A stretch of 64,000 nt of DNA from NCBI GenBank assembly GCA_963682175.1, contig OY821787.1, positions 20,996,501 through 21,060,500 on the forward strand, in the 5' to 3' direction. Position numbers and translations under genes: made by a program. This DNA is from Triglochin maritima. Taxonomy: Eukaryota; Streptophyta; Magnoliopsida; Alismatales; Juncaginaceae. Positions 11,115 to 22,758 of this stretch are shown here, in pieces. Each line of letters opens with the position of its first letter. Positions within the stretch are counted from its first letter, which is position 1. The notes beneath the pieces are model-generated. The model had not been told where the DNA came from and did not search any database. It was given only the letters and a program-made list of their open reading frames with translations.

Positions 11115-12586
11115 TGTTGGATCGTGTGGGTTATGGGTCCACAATTAAGGCTAATTACCTACTTGTTTAAGCAATCAAGATATGCACAGCGGAATTAAAA
11201 ACAAACAAGCAAGTAAAGGAAGAAATAAGCAAACCACAATGAGACGGGTCGGTTTTTATAGAGGTTCGGCACCCCACCCGGATCCTTGTCCTCTCTTGTA
11301 AGCTCCGCTCGACTCCGCGAGCTCCGCCTACGTCTTCACTAACCACTCCCCATTCCGGGCCGGGAGAGAACGCCTTTACACCACAAGCACCGCGAACAAC
11401 CTTGCTTGCTTGAATTCTTCCTCTCACAATCCGAGAGGGACACTTCGGGCTTTCACCAAAGTCCTTGCTTCCTTTGACAAACAATTGAGTGGAGCAACAC
11501 TCTCTAATTCTTGAGCACACTTGAGTAGGATTGGAATTATGACTAAAGTGTGGAAGGTTTGAAGCTAAGTGTTTAGGATTCTCTCTAATGTATTGGACAA
11601 GTTTGTAGTGGGAGAGTTGTATAGGCATTAGAGAGAATTGAGCCGTTGGGATTGATTGGGTGTGAGTTGATGTGTGATACAGAAAACAGAAATCTACAGG
11701 ACCCAATTCTTAGTAAATTCGGTCGACCAAAATTGGACGAACGGTCGACCGTTTGACAGTTTTGCACAAGCTTCGGTCGACCGGTAAGGAAACGGTCGAC
11801 CGCCCAACGCTATGACTTAGGTACACTTAAGTCATCGGTCGAACACCTAAAGGGGAACGGTCGACCGATTTGTACCAGGCACTTTGGGGTCGACAAACAA
11901 TTGGATATTCGGTCCACCGAAACAGGTCTAGCGGTCGACCGTTTTTCAACAGGAGATTCAGGTTTGTCAAGAGATGGACGAACGGTCGACCGATCTTGGT
12001 CCTCGGTCGACTGATACATGAAATGTATTTTGGGTATAAATGGTTTAATACGAATACGACAGTTGGGTATATACGACAAAACTAACGGTCGGAAAATTAA
12101 GTTCAAACGGTCGACCGAAAGAGAAGGTGCGGTCGACCGAAACCAGGCATTGAAACACAAACAGAAACTTGATCATCCGGTCGACCGAAGGGCCTGTTGC
12201 GGTCGACCGAATGTGGGCAGATAGTTATGGTTCAGGTTTAGTGTTTTCCGGTCTAAGTTTGGGTGATCTATTGAAGTCCAAGTTATGTGAAATTTCGTGT
12301 GTGACTTCTATGAGGAACCTAGTGTGTGTTTAAGTTGATTTTAGCTCAAGTATGCTCAATATACACATGTTCCTAAGACTCAAAGAAAATACAAAATACA
12401 TGTCTTCAAAGGAGCTTGATTACATGTATTGACTTGATTTCCTTTCTTCCTTGAGTCTTGATCACCTGTAGAGGTTAGCACAAAGCAATATATATGCAAT
12501 GCAATATGTGTGCTACTCTACATGATTATAATTAAGATTAGGTTGATTAAATCATCAAAACATAGATTAAGGCCAAAAAGCCAACA
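11115..12586 (-). mobile_element. Solo copia-type LTR nested in the A2 LTR
   Basis: The ends are TGTTGG...CCAACA, a perfect 6-bp inverted terminus, and the insert is flanked by ACATT at 11110-11114 and 12587-12591. A second copy lies in opposite orientation at 15750-17278. Internal coding sequence is absent, so this is a solo LTR of 1472 bp. Orientation is inferred: read on the minus strand a TATAAA-like box sits near the end and the terminus ATCCAACA resembles copia LTR ends that precede an initiator-Met primer site. Confidence 0.82.
11721..12208. repeat. GGTCGACC motif array 1
   Basis: Eleven exact GGTCGACC octamers occur within 488 bp (11721, 11743, 11775, 11794, 11859, 11933, 11984, 12109, 12131, 12179, 12201), plus degenerate forms such as GGTCGAAC at 11837 and GGTCCACC at 11911. 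Most sit in the longer palindrome CGGTCGACCG. Spacers are irregular (roughly 15-120 bp) and unlike each other. It lies inside the solo LTR. Confidence 0.9.
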
Positions 12587-13090
12587 ACATTTGTATCTTA
12601 TATCCATTATATTTCACTTAAACAATGCTATGTAACGAGCTTTATGTTTGAATTTCAGAAATAAAGAGGTTTGAAGAGAAGAGTCATAAAAGGACCTAAA
12701 AGCATGAAAAATGATCGAGTTGAAAGACTCAAGGACTAAGATGCAAGATCGAAGGACCTGAACGTAAGATCAAAGGACAAATGAGCAAACAAGCATACTT
12801 CACACCATCATGGGGAGTATTTTGGCAATTCTATTCGTGTTGGAGCTCCAACAAGCAAAGTAGATGCATCAAAGACAAACAAAGCCTTCCAGAAAAGCCC
12901 CCAAGAAAATCCAGAGCAATCCGAACATTGTACACCAACAATTGGCGGTCCATGACCACTACTTAGCGGTCACTTTTGGTCCAGATCTGCTAAGATTTAT
13001 ATGGGGCGTTTATTAGTGTGTCTTTAGTCTATTTCTGGTATTTGTTTAGTCCGACACCGGGCGATTGTCCCGTATTACCTTTTCTAGGAC

Positions 13091-13099
13091 TATAAATAG
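13091..13099 (+). promoter_or_regulatory. TATA box in the A2 LTR
   Basis: TATAAATAG followed by AACTCATCACC, at the position conserved among the Athila-like LTRs of this window. It is the likely start region for A2 transcripts. Confidence 0.6.
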
Positions 13100-14126
13100 A
13101 ACTCATCACCTTCTATTGTAATCACCCATTGCTTGGTGGCATTCTATCTACTTGGAGTAAGCCTTGAAGCAAAACTCAAGGCTTACTGAAGAGTGCTACC
13201 TTCAGTATGAGTCATTTTAATAAAATAATTGTTTTTAGTTTCTTGTAATCTTCTTTTAATTCTTGCATGCTTGTTTAGTTTTATGTCCTTTTAGCTTCTT
13301 TAATATTTCTTGCTTGCTTAGTTTAATTTCATTTCAGTACAATGTTTCATTTTGTTAATGTAGTTAGTGTAATGATTAGTGAGTAATTTCATCCCCATTT
13401 GGGGTTAGAGAAATATGTGATATGATCATGTGGGGTATTAGGTGTGTGTTATCTTAATCCCTTGAGCCTTATATGATTTCCATAACCATCTAATGGGATT
13501 TCACTCTTGTCTTTGATATGTTAATGCTCTTGAATGAAGCTTAGCTTATGCTTAGATTAATGGACCTATTTTATGAGGAATGATAAGGTGAGGATATGGA
13601 TGGAATCGATGAAGGGAACATGACTTGTAGTTTATGTGCTCTTGTTGCCGTTACCCTTATTAATGTATTGTATGTTTTAATGATTGGGTAAATCTTATTT
13701 CATGTAGAGGCATCGTGGGGTTTGGTCTTTATACTTGAGTTCATCTAGCTTCATTCCAATTATTGTCTTGTATGTTTTAATGATAGGATCTGATCTTACT
13801 TCACGTGGAGGCAAAGTTGGATGTAGTTTTATGATTGTCATGCACTACATGTTTTGATGAGCTTAATTGAATACACACACACATACACATATCTTTGTAT
13901 TCACACTCTTTTCTCTAGCCCCTATGGGGTTTAGTTTTATTGCTTATTTTCCTTTTACTTTCGCATTGTCGTGTAGTGCAGATCATAACTCCTTTCTCTC
14001 CTTTATTTCCCACTTGCCTTCGCACAAACCAAAGTCGACACACCTCCCTGTGGATCGACCCGTATTTTCCACTGCTTAAACGCGGCCGTGCACTTGTGGT
14101 TAATTAAAACATATCAATCAAGTTTT

Positions 14127-14143
14127 TGGTGCCGTTGCCAGGG
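14127..14143 (+). other. Primer-binding site of A2 (tRNA-Asp)
   Basis: TGGTGCCGTTGCCAGGG lies six bases after the LTR end. Plant tRNA-Asp(GTC) ends CCCCGGCAACGGCGCCA, whose complement TGGCGCCGTTGCCGGGG differs here at two positions. Athila elements are known to use tRNA-Asp. Confidence 0.8.
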
Positions 14144-15248
14144 AGGTGCTCTGTCCAGACTTTGGTTTGGACGTTTCGAGTGGTTTTAATTTTTCTATTT
14201 TAGTTTTGGTTTGTTTCAGGAGTTGCAAGAAGAAAGGGGAGGCTACTGGAGACACTGGGGGAACGATTACGCAAAAGGGACCGCTAATCAGCGGTCTGAA
14301 ACCGCCAATTGGCGGTCTGGTGAGCTTCAATTTCTCCCAATTTTATTCTGGTGATTTCTTATTTCATTTTAGTTATCTGCGAGCACCATCTTGCATGCTG
14401 TGACTTTTAGTTTGCTCCCAGAGTAAAAATCAATCTCCTTTAATCAACTTGGACCATAAAACTCAAAGCAAAAGATTAGACTTCTTGCCATCTAGGTCAT
14501 GCATCATTTGTAGACCTTGCACGCCTTTGTCTTTTCTTTGCTTTACATTTTTGTTGTTGATTGCTGGCATGAGGTACGTGCACCCAAATCTCTCATTCAT
14601 GCATGTTTTGATCATGCATTAGTTAGTAAGGTGCATCGGGACAAGAGTGAGTTGAGCGTTTGATTGGAGTGTTGATTGCTAGATTTAAGATCAAAATGCT
14701 ACTAAGGAGGGGCTGTCGTATAAAAGATAAGGTGGGAGATTTTATCGCCCTTTCCTTGGCCCCAAAAATCACTCTTAAGAAAGCCTTAATTCTAAAAGCA
14801 AGTAGACATTGGCCCTAAGGATTTTGGACGCACTAGGAGAGTGATCTAGTTGAGACCGTCATGGCCTGATCGGCGTTGCCTACCTTGTCGATAGTAGGAG
14901 GTACTGGATCTCCGGATCTGGTATCACTTGCTGGGCATTGTTGTCTTCGTTGTAGGAAGGTGAGGCGTGTCGAGACTAGTGACCTCGAAGTTAGGCGTTG
15001 TCTAGCCTAAGGACCAATTGCCTTACATTGATTGAGTCGTGCTTGCTAGATTAGGCTTCTACCCTCTCCCACTACCCACGCTAGTTTCTAGGGATTCTTC
15101 CCTTCTCCTCTGAGTCATCTTCTTCTACGTTCTAGTCTCCTCCCCTTTACACTCTCTGTTAGCGTTTTAGGGCCGAGTCGAGCACTTTTTGCGAGCTTGG
15201 CCTCGTGGTGGTGAGAGTGGTCGACTCGAGAGTTTTTTTGTTGTTGTG
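14144..15248 (+). other. 5' leader of A2
   Basis: Noncoding leader between the primer site and the gag-like ATG. It contains two palindromes near 14279-14316 (ACCGCTAATCAGCGGTC and ACCGCCAATTGGCGGTC) and a block around 14821-15012 (GGCCTGATCGGCGTTGCC, GTCGATAGTAGGAGG, TGACCTCGAAGTTAGGCG) that is repeated in the leaders of A3, A4, A5 and A7. Packaging or translation control is possible but not shown. Confidence 0.6.
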
Positions 15249-15749
15249 ATGGATGGTTACATGGGCAACCATCATAATCATTGTTGGGACCAGGACAATT
15301 CTCCCTGGTACTCCGGACCCATGCATCCTGGGGTGCCTCAGACAAACACCCCGTATGGTTGGGACAATCTTAATTGTGTGACTGAGCATTCTTCATATTG
15401 GGGTAATATGAGAGAGGCACCGACTGCTAGGCCACCATCTAGTTACGTCGGATCATATGTTGGTCATCAAACTGAGACATTACAAGAAACTTTGGCCTCT
15501 TTCATGCGTGCGGTAGATGACATGAGTGCACTGGTGGCTCCAGTAGCCCTACCGTGCGACTGTTGTGGGTTAAGTGGTCATGTTATCGGGGAATGTCCTT
15601 ATGTTCCCCCAGAGCCAAAGTATGAGCATACATTTTCACAAAATGCTCAATATGACCATTACGCACCCGCGTACAACCTGAGAGGGATGGATTCGTGGGG
15701 AGACAATTCTTATTTAATTTCTTATACATAATTTTCACCCAGTATCCCC

Positions 15750-17278
15750 TATTGGCTTTTTGGCCTTAATCTATGTTATGATGATTTAATCAACCTAATC
15801 TTAATTACGATCATGTAGAGTAGCACACATGTTGCATTGCACATATATTGCTTTGTGCTAACCTCTACAGGTGATCAAGACTCAAGGAAGAAAGGAAAAT
15901 CAAGTCAAGACATGTAATCAAGCTTTTTTGTAGACATGTATTTTGTATTTTCTTTGAGTCTAAGGAACTTGTGTAAATTGAGAATACTTGAGCTAAAAAG
16001 TACTTAAATACACACTACGTTCCTTATAGAAGTCACACACGAAATTTCACATAATTTGGACTTCAATAGATCACCCAAAATTTTAAAAAAAACACTAAAC
16101 CTGAACCCTAACAGTCTGCCCACATTCGATCGACCGTAACAAACCGTTCGGTCGATCGAGTGATCATTCATCCTATTTGTGTTTTCACTGCCCAGTTTCG
16201 GTCGACCGTATATGCCCTTTCGGTCGACCGTATGAACTTATTTTTCCGACCGTTTATTTTGTCGTATTATACCCAACGGTCGTATTCGTATTAACCAAAA
16301 ATACCCCAAATACATTTCATGTATCGGTTGACCGAGGACCTTGTTAGGTCGACCGAATATCTGTCTATTGACAAACCTGAACCTCCTGGACAAAATCGGT
16401 TGACCGCTAGACCTTAGCTCGGTCGACCGAATTGATCATTGTTTGTCAACCCCAAAGTGCCTGGTGCAAATCGGTCGACCGATTCCTTTTCGGAGTTCGA
16501 CCGTTAACTTAAGTGTACCTAAGTCGTAGCGTTGGGCGGTCGACCATTACCTAACCGGTCGACCGAACTGAGTTCCAAACTGCCAAACGGTGGACCGTTC
16601 AGACCGATCCGGTCGACCGAATTAACTCAGAATTGTGTCCTGCGAGTTTCTATTTTGTGTAGCCTACACCAACACTCACCCAATCAACCCCAACGGATCT
16701 ATTCTCTCTAATGGATATATAAAGAGTTGTAAAACACATTTTAACACAACTCTCCCACACATACTTGTCCTATACATTAGAGAGAAACTCCCAAACTCAA
16801 ATTTCCCCAATCCAACACTCCAAGCCTACACTTCCACACCTTAGCATCAATTCCATATCATAAGCTAAATGTGCTCAAGTTAGAGAGTGTGTTCCACTCA
16901 AGTTTTCGATTGTGAAGAAGCAAGGACTTCGGTTAAAGCCCGAAGTATTCCTCTCGGACTGTGAGAGAAGAAAGTCAAGCAAACGAGGGTGTTCGCGGTG
17001 CTTGTTTTGTAAAAGGCGTTCTCTCCCGGCCCGGAAGGGGGAGAAGATAGTGAAGTCCTGAGTGAAGCTCGAACTGTCGAGCGGAGCTTGCAAGAGAGGA
17101 CGTAGGTGGTGGCCGAACCTCTATAAAACCCTCGTGTCCATCGTGGTTTGCATTTCTAGTCTTTACTTGCTTGTTTGATAGTTTAATTCCACTGCATATC
17201 TTTGATAGTTCAAACAAGTAGGTAATTAGCGTAATGTTGTGATTAGTATTGTGGACCCATAACCCACACGATCCTACA
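15750..17278 (+). mobile_element. Solo copia-type LTR nested in A2 gag
   Basis: It is the inverted-orientation relative of 11115-12586. The ends are TATTGG...GATCCTACA, each one base off the TGTTGG/CCAACA termini. The flanks are TCCCC (15745-15749) and TCCTC (17279-17283); the uninterrupted gag at 21258 reads TCCTC, so this is a 5-bp duplication with one later change. The length is 1529 bp and there is no coding sequence. Confidence 0.85.
16200..16618. repeat. GGTCGACC motif array 2
   Basis: Eight exact GGTCGACC octamers (16200, 16222, 16347, 16421, 16473, 16538, 16557, 16611) plus decayed ones such as GGTTGACC and GATCGACC from about 16130. It is the same array as at 11721-12208, in the inverted copy of that LTR. 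CCAAAGTGCCTGG at 16452 is the counterpart of CCAGGCACTTTGG at 11875. Confidence 0.9.
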
Positions 17279-18066
17279 TCCTCCTCCCGAATACCCAGAA
17301 TTCTACCAACACCCTACTCCAAATCATTGGCCTCATTCTCAGCCCATGAACATCCAACCCCAAAATTTCCCAAATTCTAACATGAACCTCACTGTTGACC
17401 CCAAACTTTATTCATTAAAACAAACCCTCCAAACATTCATGGAAACCACTCAAACTTTATTGAAGTCCAACTTGAATTCCTTGCAAACTTTGGAAATGCA
17501 AGTGAGTCAAATGACACAACAATTCCGCGAACGTGAGGAGGGTAACCTTTCTTGTCAACATGAGGATTCATCTTTTGATATCGAACCACCACCACATCCA
17601 CAAATTCAAAGCACAATCTTTCAAAGTCAAACTCCTAGTCAGTCTGAGGGACTTGGGGTTTCAATTCACGATCAGTTAGTGGAGGATTCGATTCAAATTG
17701 AGAATAACATGGACCAACTTCATTATGAGTCGGCACAAGTGTGTTATCTTTTTGTCCTGTGGCCCTTGAGCCACATGATCTTCATGTTGTGCCTCTTAAG
17801 GACTCACCTCTCGTGGAGCAGGAACTCCCTAGTACCCTCAATTTCAAACAACCGGATGAGAGTTTGCCTCTCACTATTGTTCCTGGTCATCCTGGAAATG
17901 ATGGAACATCAAACAACTATATTGCTAATGAGGGTATTAGGAGTTCCTTGGAGGATACCTTGGGTATGAGACCCACTTTTTGTTCGCCTGGTGCGTTGGA
18001 CATGCCTAACGAGGTTCTTGACCTCGTTCCAACGCACTAGCCTGTTGGTTGGAGAGTTTGGATTGA

Positions 18067-19625
18067 TGATTGACATCATTTCATTCATATCTTTGTGTCT
18101 TATATCCATTATCTTTCACCCTAAACAATGTTATGTAACGAGTTTTATGTTTAGTTTTCAGAAATAAATAGGTTTGAAGAGATGAAGCATAAAAGGACCC
18201 AAAAGCAGGGAAAAAGGACTTAATTGTGAGACATGGGGACTAAGATGCAAGGGAGAAGGACCTGAATGTAAGACCGAAGGAGCAAAGAGAAAAATAGAAA
18301 ACTCTACACCATCATGGGGCGTATTTTGGCAATTCTATTCGGGTCGAAGCTCCAACAAGTGAAGTAGATGCATCAAAGACCAACAAAGAGATCCAGAAAA
18401 GCCCAGAATAAAATCCAACGTGATCTGGACCATATAGACCGCCAATTGGCGGTCCAAGACCGCTAATTGGCTGTCTGTTTAGGCCCATATCCGCTAAGAT
18501 TTTGGTGGGTCACGTATTAGTGTGTATTTAGTCCATTTCTGGTATTTGTTTAGTCCCACATCGGGCGATTGTCCCGGATTGCCTTTTTCTTTGGCTATAA
18601 ATAGAACTCTTCATCTTCCATTGTAACTACCCATTGATTGGTGGCATTCTCTCTACTAAGGAGTGAGCCTTGAAGCAAAAACTCAAGGTGGAGAAGAATG
18701 CTACCTTCAATGTGAGTCATTTGTTAATAAAATAATTCTTCTAGTTTCTTTTAATCTTGTCTTTTAATTTGTGCATGCTTGTTTAGTCTTTCCTTTCCTT
18801 TTAAGCTTCTTTAATATTTCTTGCTTTCTTAGAGTAATTTCATTTCAGTATTATGCTTCATTTTGTTAATATAGTTATTGTAATGAGTAGTGAGTAGTTC
18901 CATCCCCATTTGGGGGGTGGAGAAATATGTGATATGATCATGTAGTGTATTAAGTGTGTGTTATCTTAATCCCTTGAGCTTTATATGATTTCCATAACCA
19001 TCTAATGAGTTTTCACTCTTATCTTTGATATGCTAATTCTCTTGAATGAAGCTTAGCTTATGCTTTGATTAGTGGACCTATTTTATGGGGAATTATAAGG
19101 TTAGGATATGGATGGAATTAATATTGGAAACACAATTTGTAGTGTATGTGCTCTTGTTGCCTTTACCTTAGCTAATGTCTTGTATGTTTTAATGATGTAG
19201 TCTTATCTTAATTCATGTGGAGGCATAGTAGGGTCTAGTCTTTATACATGAGTTCATTTAGCTTCATTCCAATTATTGTCTTGTTTGTTTTAATGATGTA
19301 GTCTTATCTTAATTCATGTGGAGGCAAAGTTGGATGTAGTTTTATGATTTCATGCACTATATGTTGTGAGGAGTTTAATTGAACACACACACACACATCC
19401 TTATACTCACATTATTTCTCTACCCTCTATGGGGTTTAGTTTTATTGCTTCTCTTCCTTTCCTTTTTGCATTCTAGTGTAGTTAGTGTAATCAATCATTC
19501 TCTCCATTTTTTTACCACTCGCCTTCGCACAAACCAAACGTCGACACACCACCCAGTGGATGACCCGTATTTGCAACCGCTTCAACGCGGTCGTGCACTT
19601 GCGGTTTAAATAAAATGGTCAATCA
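18067..19625 (+). repeat. Family B LTR between A2 and A3
   Basis: It starts TGATTGACATCATTTCATTC, ends GGTCAATCA and is followed by a good primer-binding site, so it serves as the 5' LTR of A3. No polypurine tract precedes it: the A2 gag-like ORF ends only 26 bp upstream. It has a TATA box at 18596 and a palindrome pair at 18438-18475. It is either a separate insertion or the shared LTR of a recombined tandem element. Confidence 0.85.
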
Positions 19626-19631
19626 AGTTTT

Positions 19632-19648
19632 TGGCGCCGTTGCCGGGG
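19632..19648 (+). other. Primer-binding site of A3 (tRNA-Asp)
   Basis: TGGCGCCGTTGCCGGGG is a perfect 17-base complement of the 3' end of plant tRNA-Asp(GTC) including CCA, six bases after the LTR end. Confidence 0.9.
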
Positions 19649-20761
19649 AGGTGCTCTGTTCAGACGTTGGTTTGGACGATTCGAGTATTTTTTAATTTTT
19701 TGTTTCCAGTTTTTCTTAGTTTTAGGGAACCATAGGATCAAGGGGAGGCTACTGGACAAGCTTGAGGAACAGAAGCTCCAAACTGACCGCCAATTGGCGG
19801 TCTGGAACCGTCAACTGGCGGCCGGGTGAGCTGGTATTCCTCTCAATTTTGTTCTGGTAGTTAGTTCTGTAATTTGCATTATCTGGGAGCCCCATTTTGC
19901 ATGCCGTGACTTCTAGTTCTCTCCCAGATCATTAATCACTCCCGCATTAATCAACTTGGCCTTAAAATCCAAAGCAAAAGACTAGACGTTCTTATTTGTT
20001 TAGGTCACGCATCATGTATTGACTTAGGCACGTAGTTGTCTTTTCTTTTAGCTTTATTTTCAGTTGTTGATTGCTGGCGTGAGGTACGTAATTTCCTACA
20101 CTCATTCACGCATCTTGTATGCCCATGCATTAGTTAGTAGGAATTGCATCAGGACAAGAGTGAGTTGAGTGTTTGATTGGAGTGTTGATTGCTAGATCTA
20201 GGATCAAAACGCTACTAAGGAGGGGCTGTCCCATAAAGATAAGGTGGGGGATTTCATCACCCTTTCCTTGGCCCCAAAAATCACTCTTAATCAAGCCTTA
20301 ACTAAAAGCAAGTAGACATTTGCCCTAGGATTTCGGACGCACTAGAAGAGTAATCTAGTTGAGACCGCCATGGCCTGATCGACGTTGCCTACCTTGTCGA
20401 TAGTAGGAGGTACTAGATCTCCAGATCTGGTATCACTTGCTGGGCATTGTGGTCCTTGTTGTAGGGAGGTGAGGCGTGTCAAGGCTAGTGACCTCGAAGT
20501 TAGGCGTCGTCTAGCCTAAGGACCCATTCCCTTACATTGTTTGAGTCGTGCTTGCTAGTTAGGCTTCTACCTCATCCCATTACCCACGCTAGCTCTAGGA
20601 TTCTTCCCTTCTCCTCTGAGTCATCATCTTCTCACCTTCTTCTACGTTATAGTCTCCTCCCCTTTACACTCTGTGGTAGCGTTTTAGGGTCCAGTCGAGC
20701 ACTTTTTGTGAGCTTGGATTCGTGGTGGTGAGAGTGGTCGACTCGAGAGTTCTTTGTTGAG
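19649..20761 (+). other. 5' leader of A3
   Basis: Noncoding and collinear with the A2 leader. It has a palindrome pair at 19787-19824 and the conserved leader block at 20334-20522. Confidence 0.6.
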
Positions 20762-21698
20762 ATGGATGGTTACATGGGCGACCATCCATATCATTGTTGG
20801 GACCAGGACAATTCTTCCTGGTATTCTGGACCCATGAAACCCGGGGTGGCTTAGACTAACACCCGTATGGTTGGGACAATCCAAATTGTGTGACAGAGCG
20901 ATCTTCATATTGGGGTAGTATGAGAGAGGTACCGACTGCTAGACCACCATCTAGTTACGTCGGATCATATGCTGGTCAACAAACTGAGACATTACAACAA
21001 ACTTTGGCCTCTTTCATGCGTATGGCAGACAACATGAGTGCACCGGTGGCTCCAGTAGTCGTACCGTGCGACTGTTGTGGGTTGAGTGGTCATGTTATCT
21101 GGGAATGTCCTTATGTTCCCCCTGAGCCTGAGTATGAGCATTCCTTTTCCCAAAATGCTCAATATGACCATTACTCATCCACGTACAACCCGAGAGGGAT
21201 GGATTCGTTGGGAGACAATTCGTATTCAAATTCTTATACATCATTTCCACCCCAGTATCCTCCTCCCGAATACCCAGAATTCTACCAACACCCCACTTCA
21301 AATCATTGGACTCATTCTCAGCCCATCAACACCCAACCCCAAAATTTCCTAAGCTCTGACTTGGACCTCATAGTTGACCACATACCTGAGTCCTTGAAAC
21401 AAACTTTCCTTACGTTCATGGAAACCATTCAACAGTCCATACAAAATATGACACCGCAAGTGAGTCAAATGTCGCAGCAATTACGTGAACGTGAGGAGAG
21501 TAACTTTTCTTTTCAACATGACGATTCATCGTTTGATATCGAACCGCCACCACCACATCCACAAATTCAAAGCACAATCTTTCAAAGTCAAACTCCTAGT
21601 TAGTTTGAGGGACTTGGGGTTTCAATTCACGATCACTTGGTGGACGATTCGATCCCAATTGAGAATAACAAGGACCAGCTTCATTACGAGTCGGCACA
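20762..21698 (+). pseudogene. Capsid-less gag-like ORF of A3
   Basis: The ATG at 20762 gives MDGYMGDHPYHCWDQDNSSW, like A2. A TAG interrupts the frame at PGVA, and a lost base in the run of C after ACA moves it to the 20890-21603 frame. That frame has the zinc knuckle CDCCGLSGHVIWEC, the Pro/Tyr-rich segment (FPPQYPPPEYPEFYQHP), the Gln-rich helix and DIEPPPPHPQIQSTIFQSQT. CAG to TAG ends it at 21601-21603, though homologous codons continue to GVSIHDHLVDDSIP. The sequence breaks off at 21698 against an unrelated LTR-like sequence. As in A2 there is no capsid domain and no pol. Confidence 0.75.
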
Positions 21699-22042
21699 TG
21701 GTTGTGCCTTATCTTCTTTTCTTTTGCTTTCTTCTTCTTTCTCTCTCTCAATCCGTCTCTCTTCCAGCTGTTGTTGTTGGAGTGGTGTTTGGCGAAGGTG
21801 AAGGAGTTGATGTGGATCGACGAGGTGAGGTGATTGTTGATCGAACGAGTGGTTCGTCGAAAATCGGGTTTGGAGAGAAGTGCTCGTGGAAGCGTCGTCG
21901 ATGTTCTTCGAAGCTTTCTTCAGACCTTCACGATATGTCAAACTTGTTGTAGCTCACTTAAGTTGTGGGAGTATTTTGGAAGTCGACGGTAGGCCGAAAG
22001 GCTCGTCGCAGGTAAACGTGCAGCAGAGTGGTCTGCTGGATC

Positions 22043-22624
22043 GGTCGACCGGTTGGTGAAACGGTCGACTGTGCCTAGTGTGATTTTGGGTTTCTGCCTC
22101 GCGCGAGTCGAACAATGCCTCTGGGCGGTCGACCGGTGGTATGTTAGAGGCAAGCCCTGATTGTTTTTGGTCGGACGACCCCCTCTACCGTTCGACCGTG
22201 TGCACTGTTGCAAGTCGGTTAGGGGCATTGTTCATCTAAATGGTCGACCGCCGGTTGACTCATTCGACCAACGACTTAAGTCAACTTAATTGTTTGGTCC
22301 GACCGATGGTTGTTCGGTCGACCGGTGTTGGATTCGATGGAGGATTTTTACTGGTTCTTTTCAGTTCACTGAGAGTACTCGGGGATTCGACCAGTGGATT
22401 ATGTTGAGCGATGGGAGTTTGTACTGGTGGTTTCTGGTCAATCAGGTCCCCTTTCCCGTTCGACCAATTGGTTGTTGTGTTCGTTGAACCTGGGAGGTGA
22501 CCTTCTAAATGGTCGACCGGTCCTTAACTTGGGTTCGACCGAACGTGTGTTGTTGGTGGGAGATGTTCGACCGATCGAGTGCCAGTCGAGGCATTTGGCT
22601 GATTTTGGTGAGAGTCGGTCGACC
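22043..22624. repeat. GGTCGACC motif array 3
   Basis: Six exact GGTCGACC octamers (22043, 22127, 22242, 22316, 22511, 22617) with many one-mismatch forms (GGTCGACT, TTCGACCG) between them. The surrounding sequence does not align with arrays 1 and 2, yet the punctuation motif is the same. Confidence 0.85.
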
Positions 22625-22758
22625 GGGACTCTGTTTAGTCGACTGATATTGTCTAGTTTTGCACTTATGAGGTGCGTTTGGTGTGGTCGTGCTTATGAGA
22701 TGAGTTGTGGTGTCGATGTTCTTCCAGCAAGTGTTCTTATGAGCATGGGTGTTGCGGT

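Larger units (their letters stand above)
11088..14120 (+). repeat. 5' LTR of element A2 (family B)
   Basis: It starts TAATTGACATCATTTC (first G mutated to A) and ends ACATATCAATCA, immediately followed by a primer-binding site. The five bases before it are GGGTC. Without the nested 1472-bp LTR and its duplicated ACATT the LTR is about 1.56 kb. Family B LTRs (also 18067, 27777, 46431) share the TATCAATCA-type end, a CA-rich microsatellite near the end and a roughly 100-bp internal duplication. It interrupts A1 gag, so it inserted after A1. Confidence 0.85.
15249..18040 (+). pseudogene. Capsid-less gag-like ORF of A2
   Basis: The ATG at 15249 opens MDGYMGNHHNHCWDQD. The protein has a single CCHC zinc knuckle, CDCCGLSGHVIGEC, then a Pro/Tyr/Ser-rich stretch, a Gln-rich helical part (about 17390-17530, with METTQTLL and MQVSQMTQQFRE) and an acidic tail ending VLDLVPTH. 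No capsid (retrotrans_gag) homology is visible before the knuckle, unlike the A4 and A5 gags. Lesions: TCA to TAA at 15729-15731, a lost base, the nested LTR at 15750-17278, and a frame change near 17740. The same ORF layout recurs in A3 and A7, so the lack of capsid is a property of this family and not damage to one copy. Pol is absent. Confidence 0.75.

Noticed and set aside
13868..13882. CA microsatellites (also 19382-19397, 45440-45452, 47680-47692)
   Set aside because: A fixed property of family B LTR ends, not an independent feature.
21690..21705. Recurrent insertion hotspot in gag, since A3 and A7 both break just after the GAGTCGGC word
   Set aside because: The A3 edge is uncertain: weak similarity to A2 continues for some bases past it, so the two breakpoints may not coincide.
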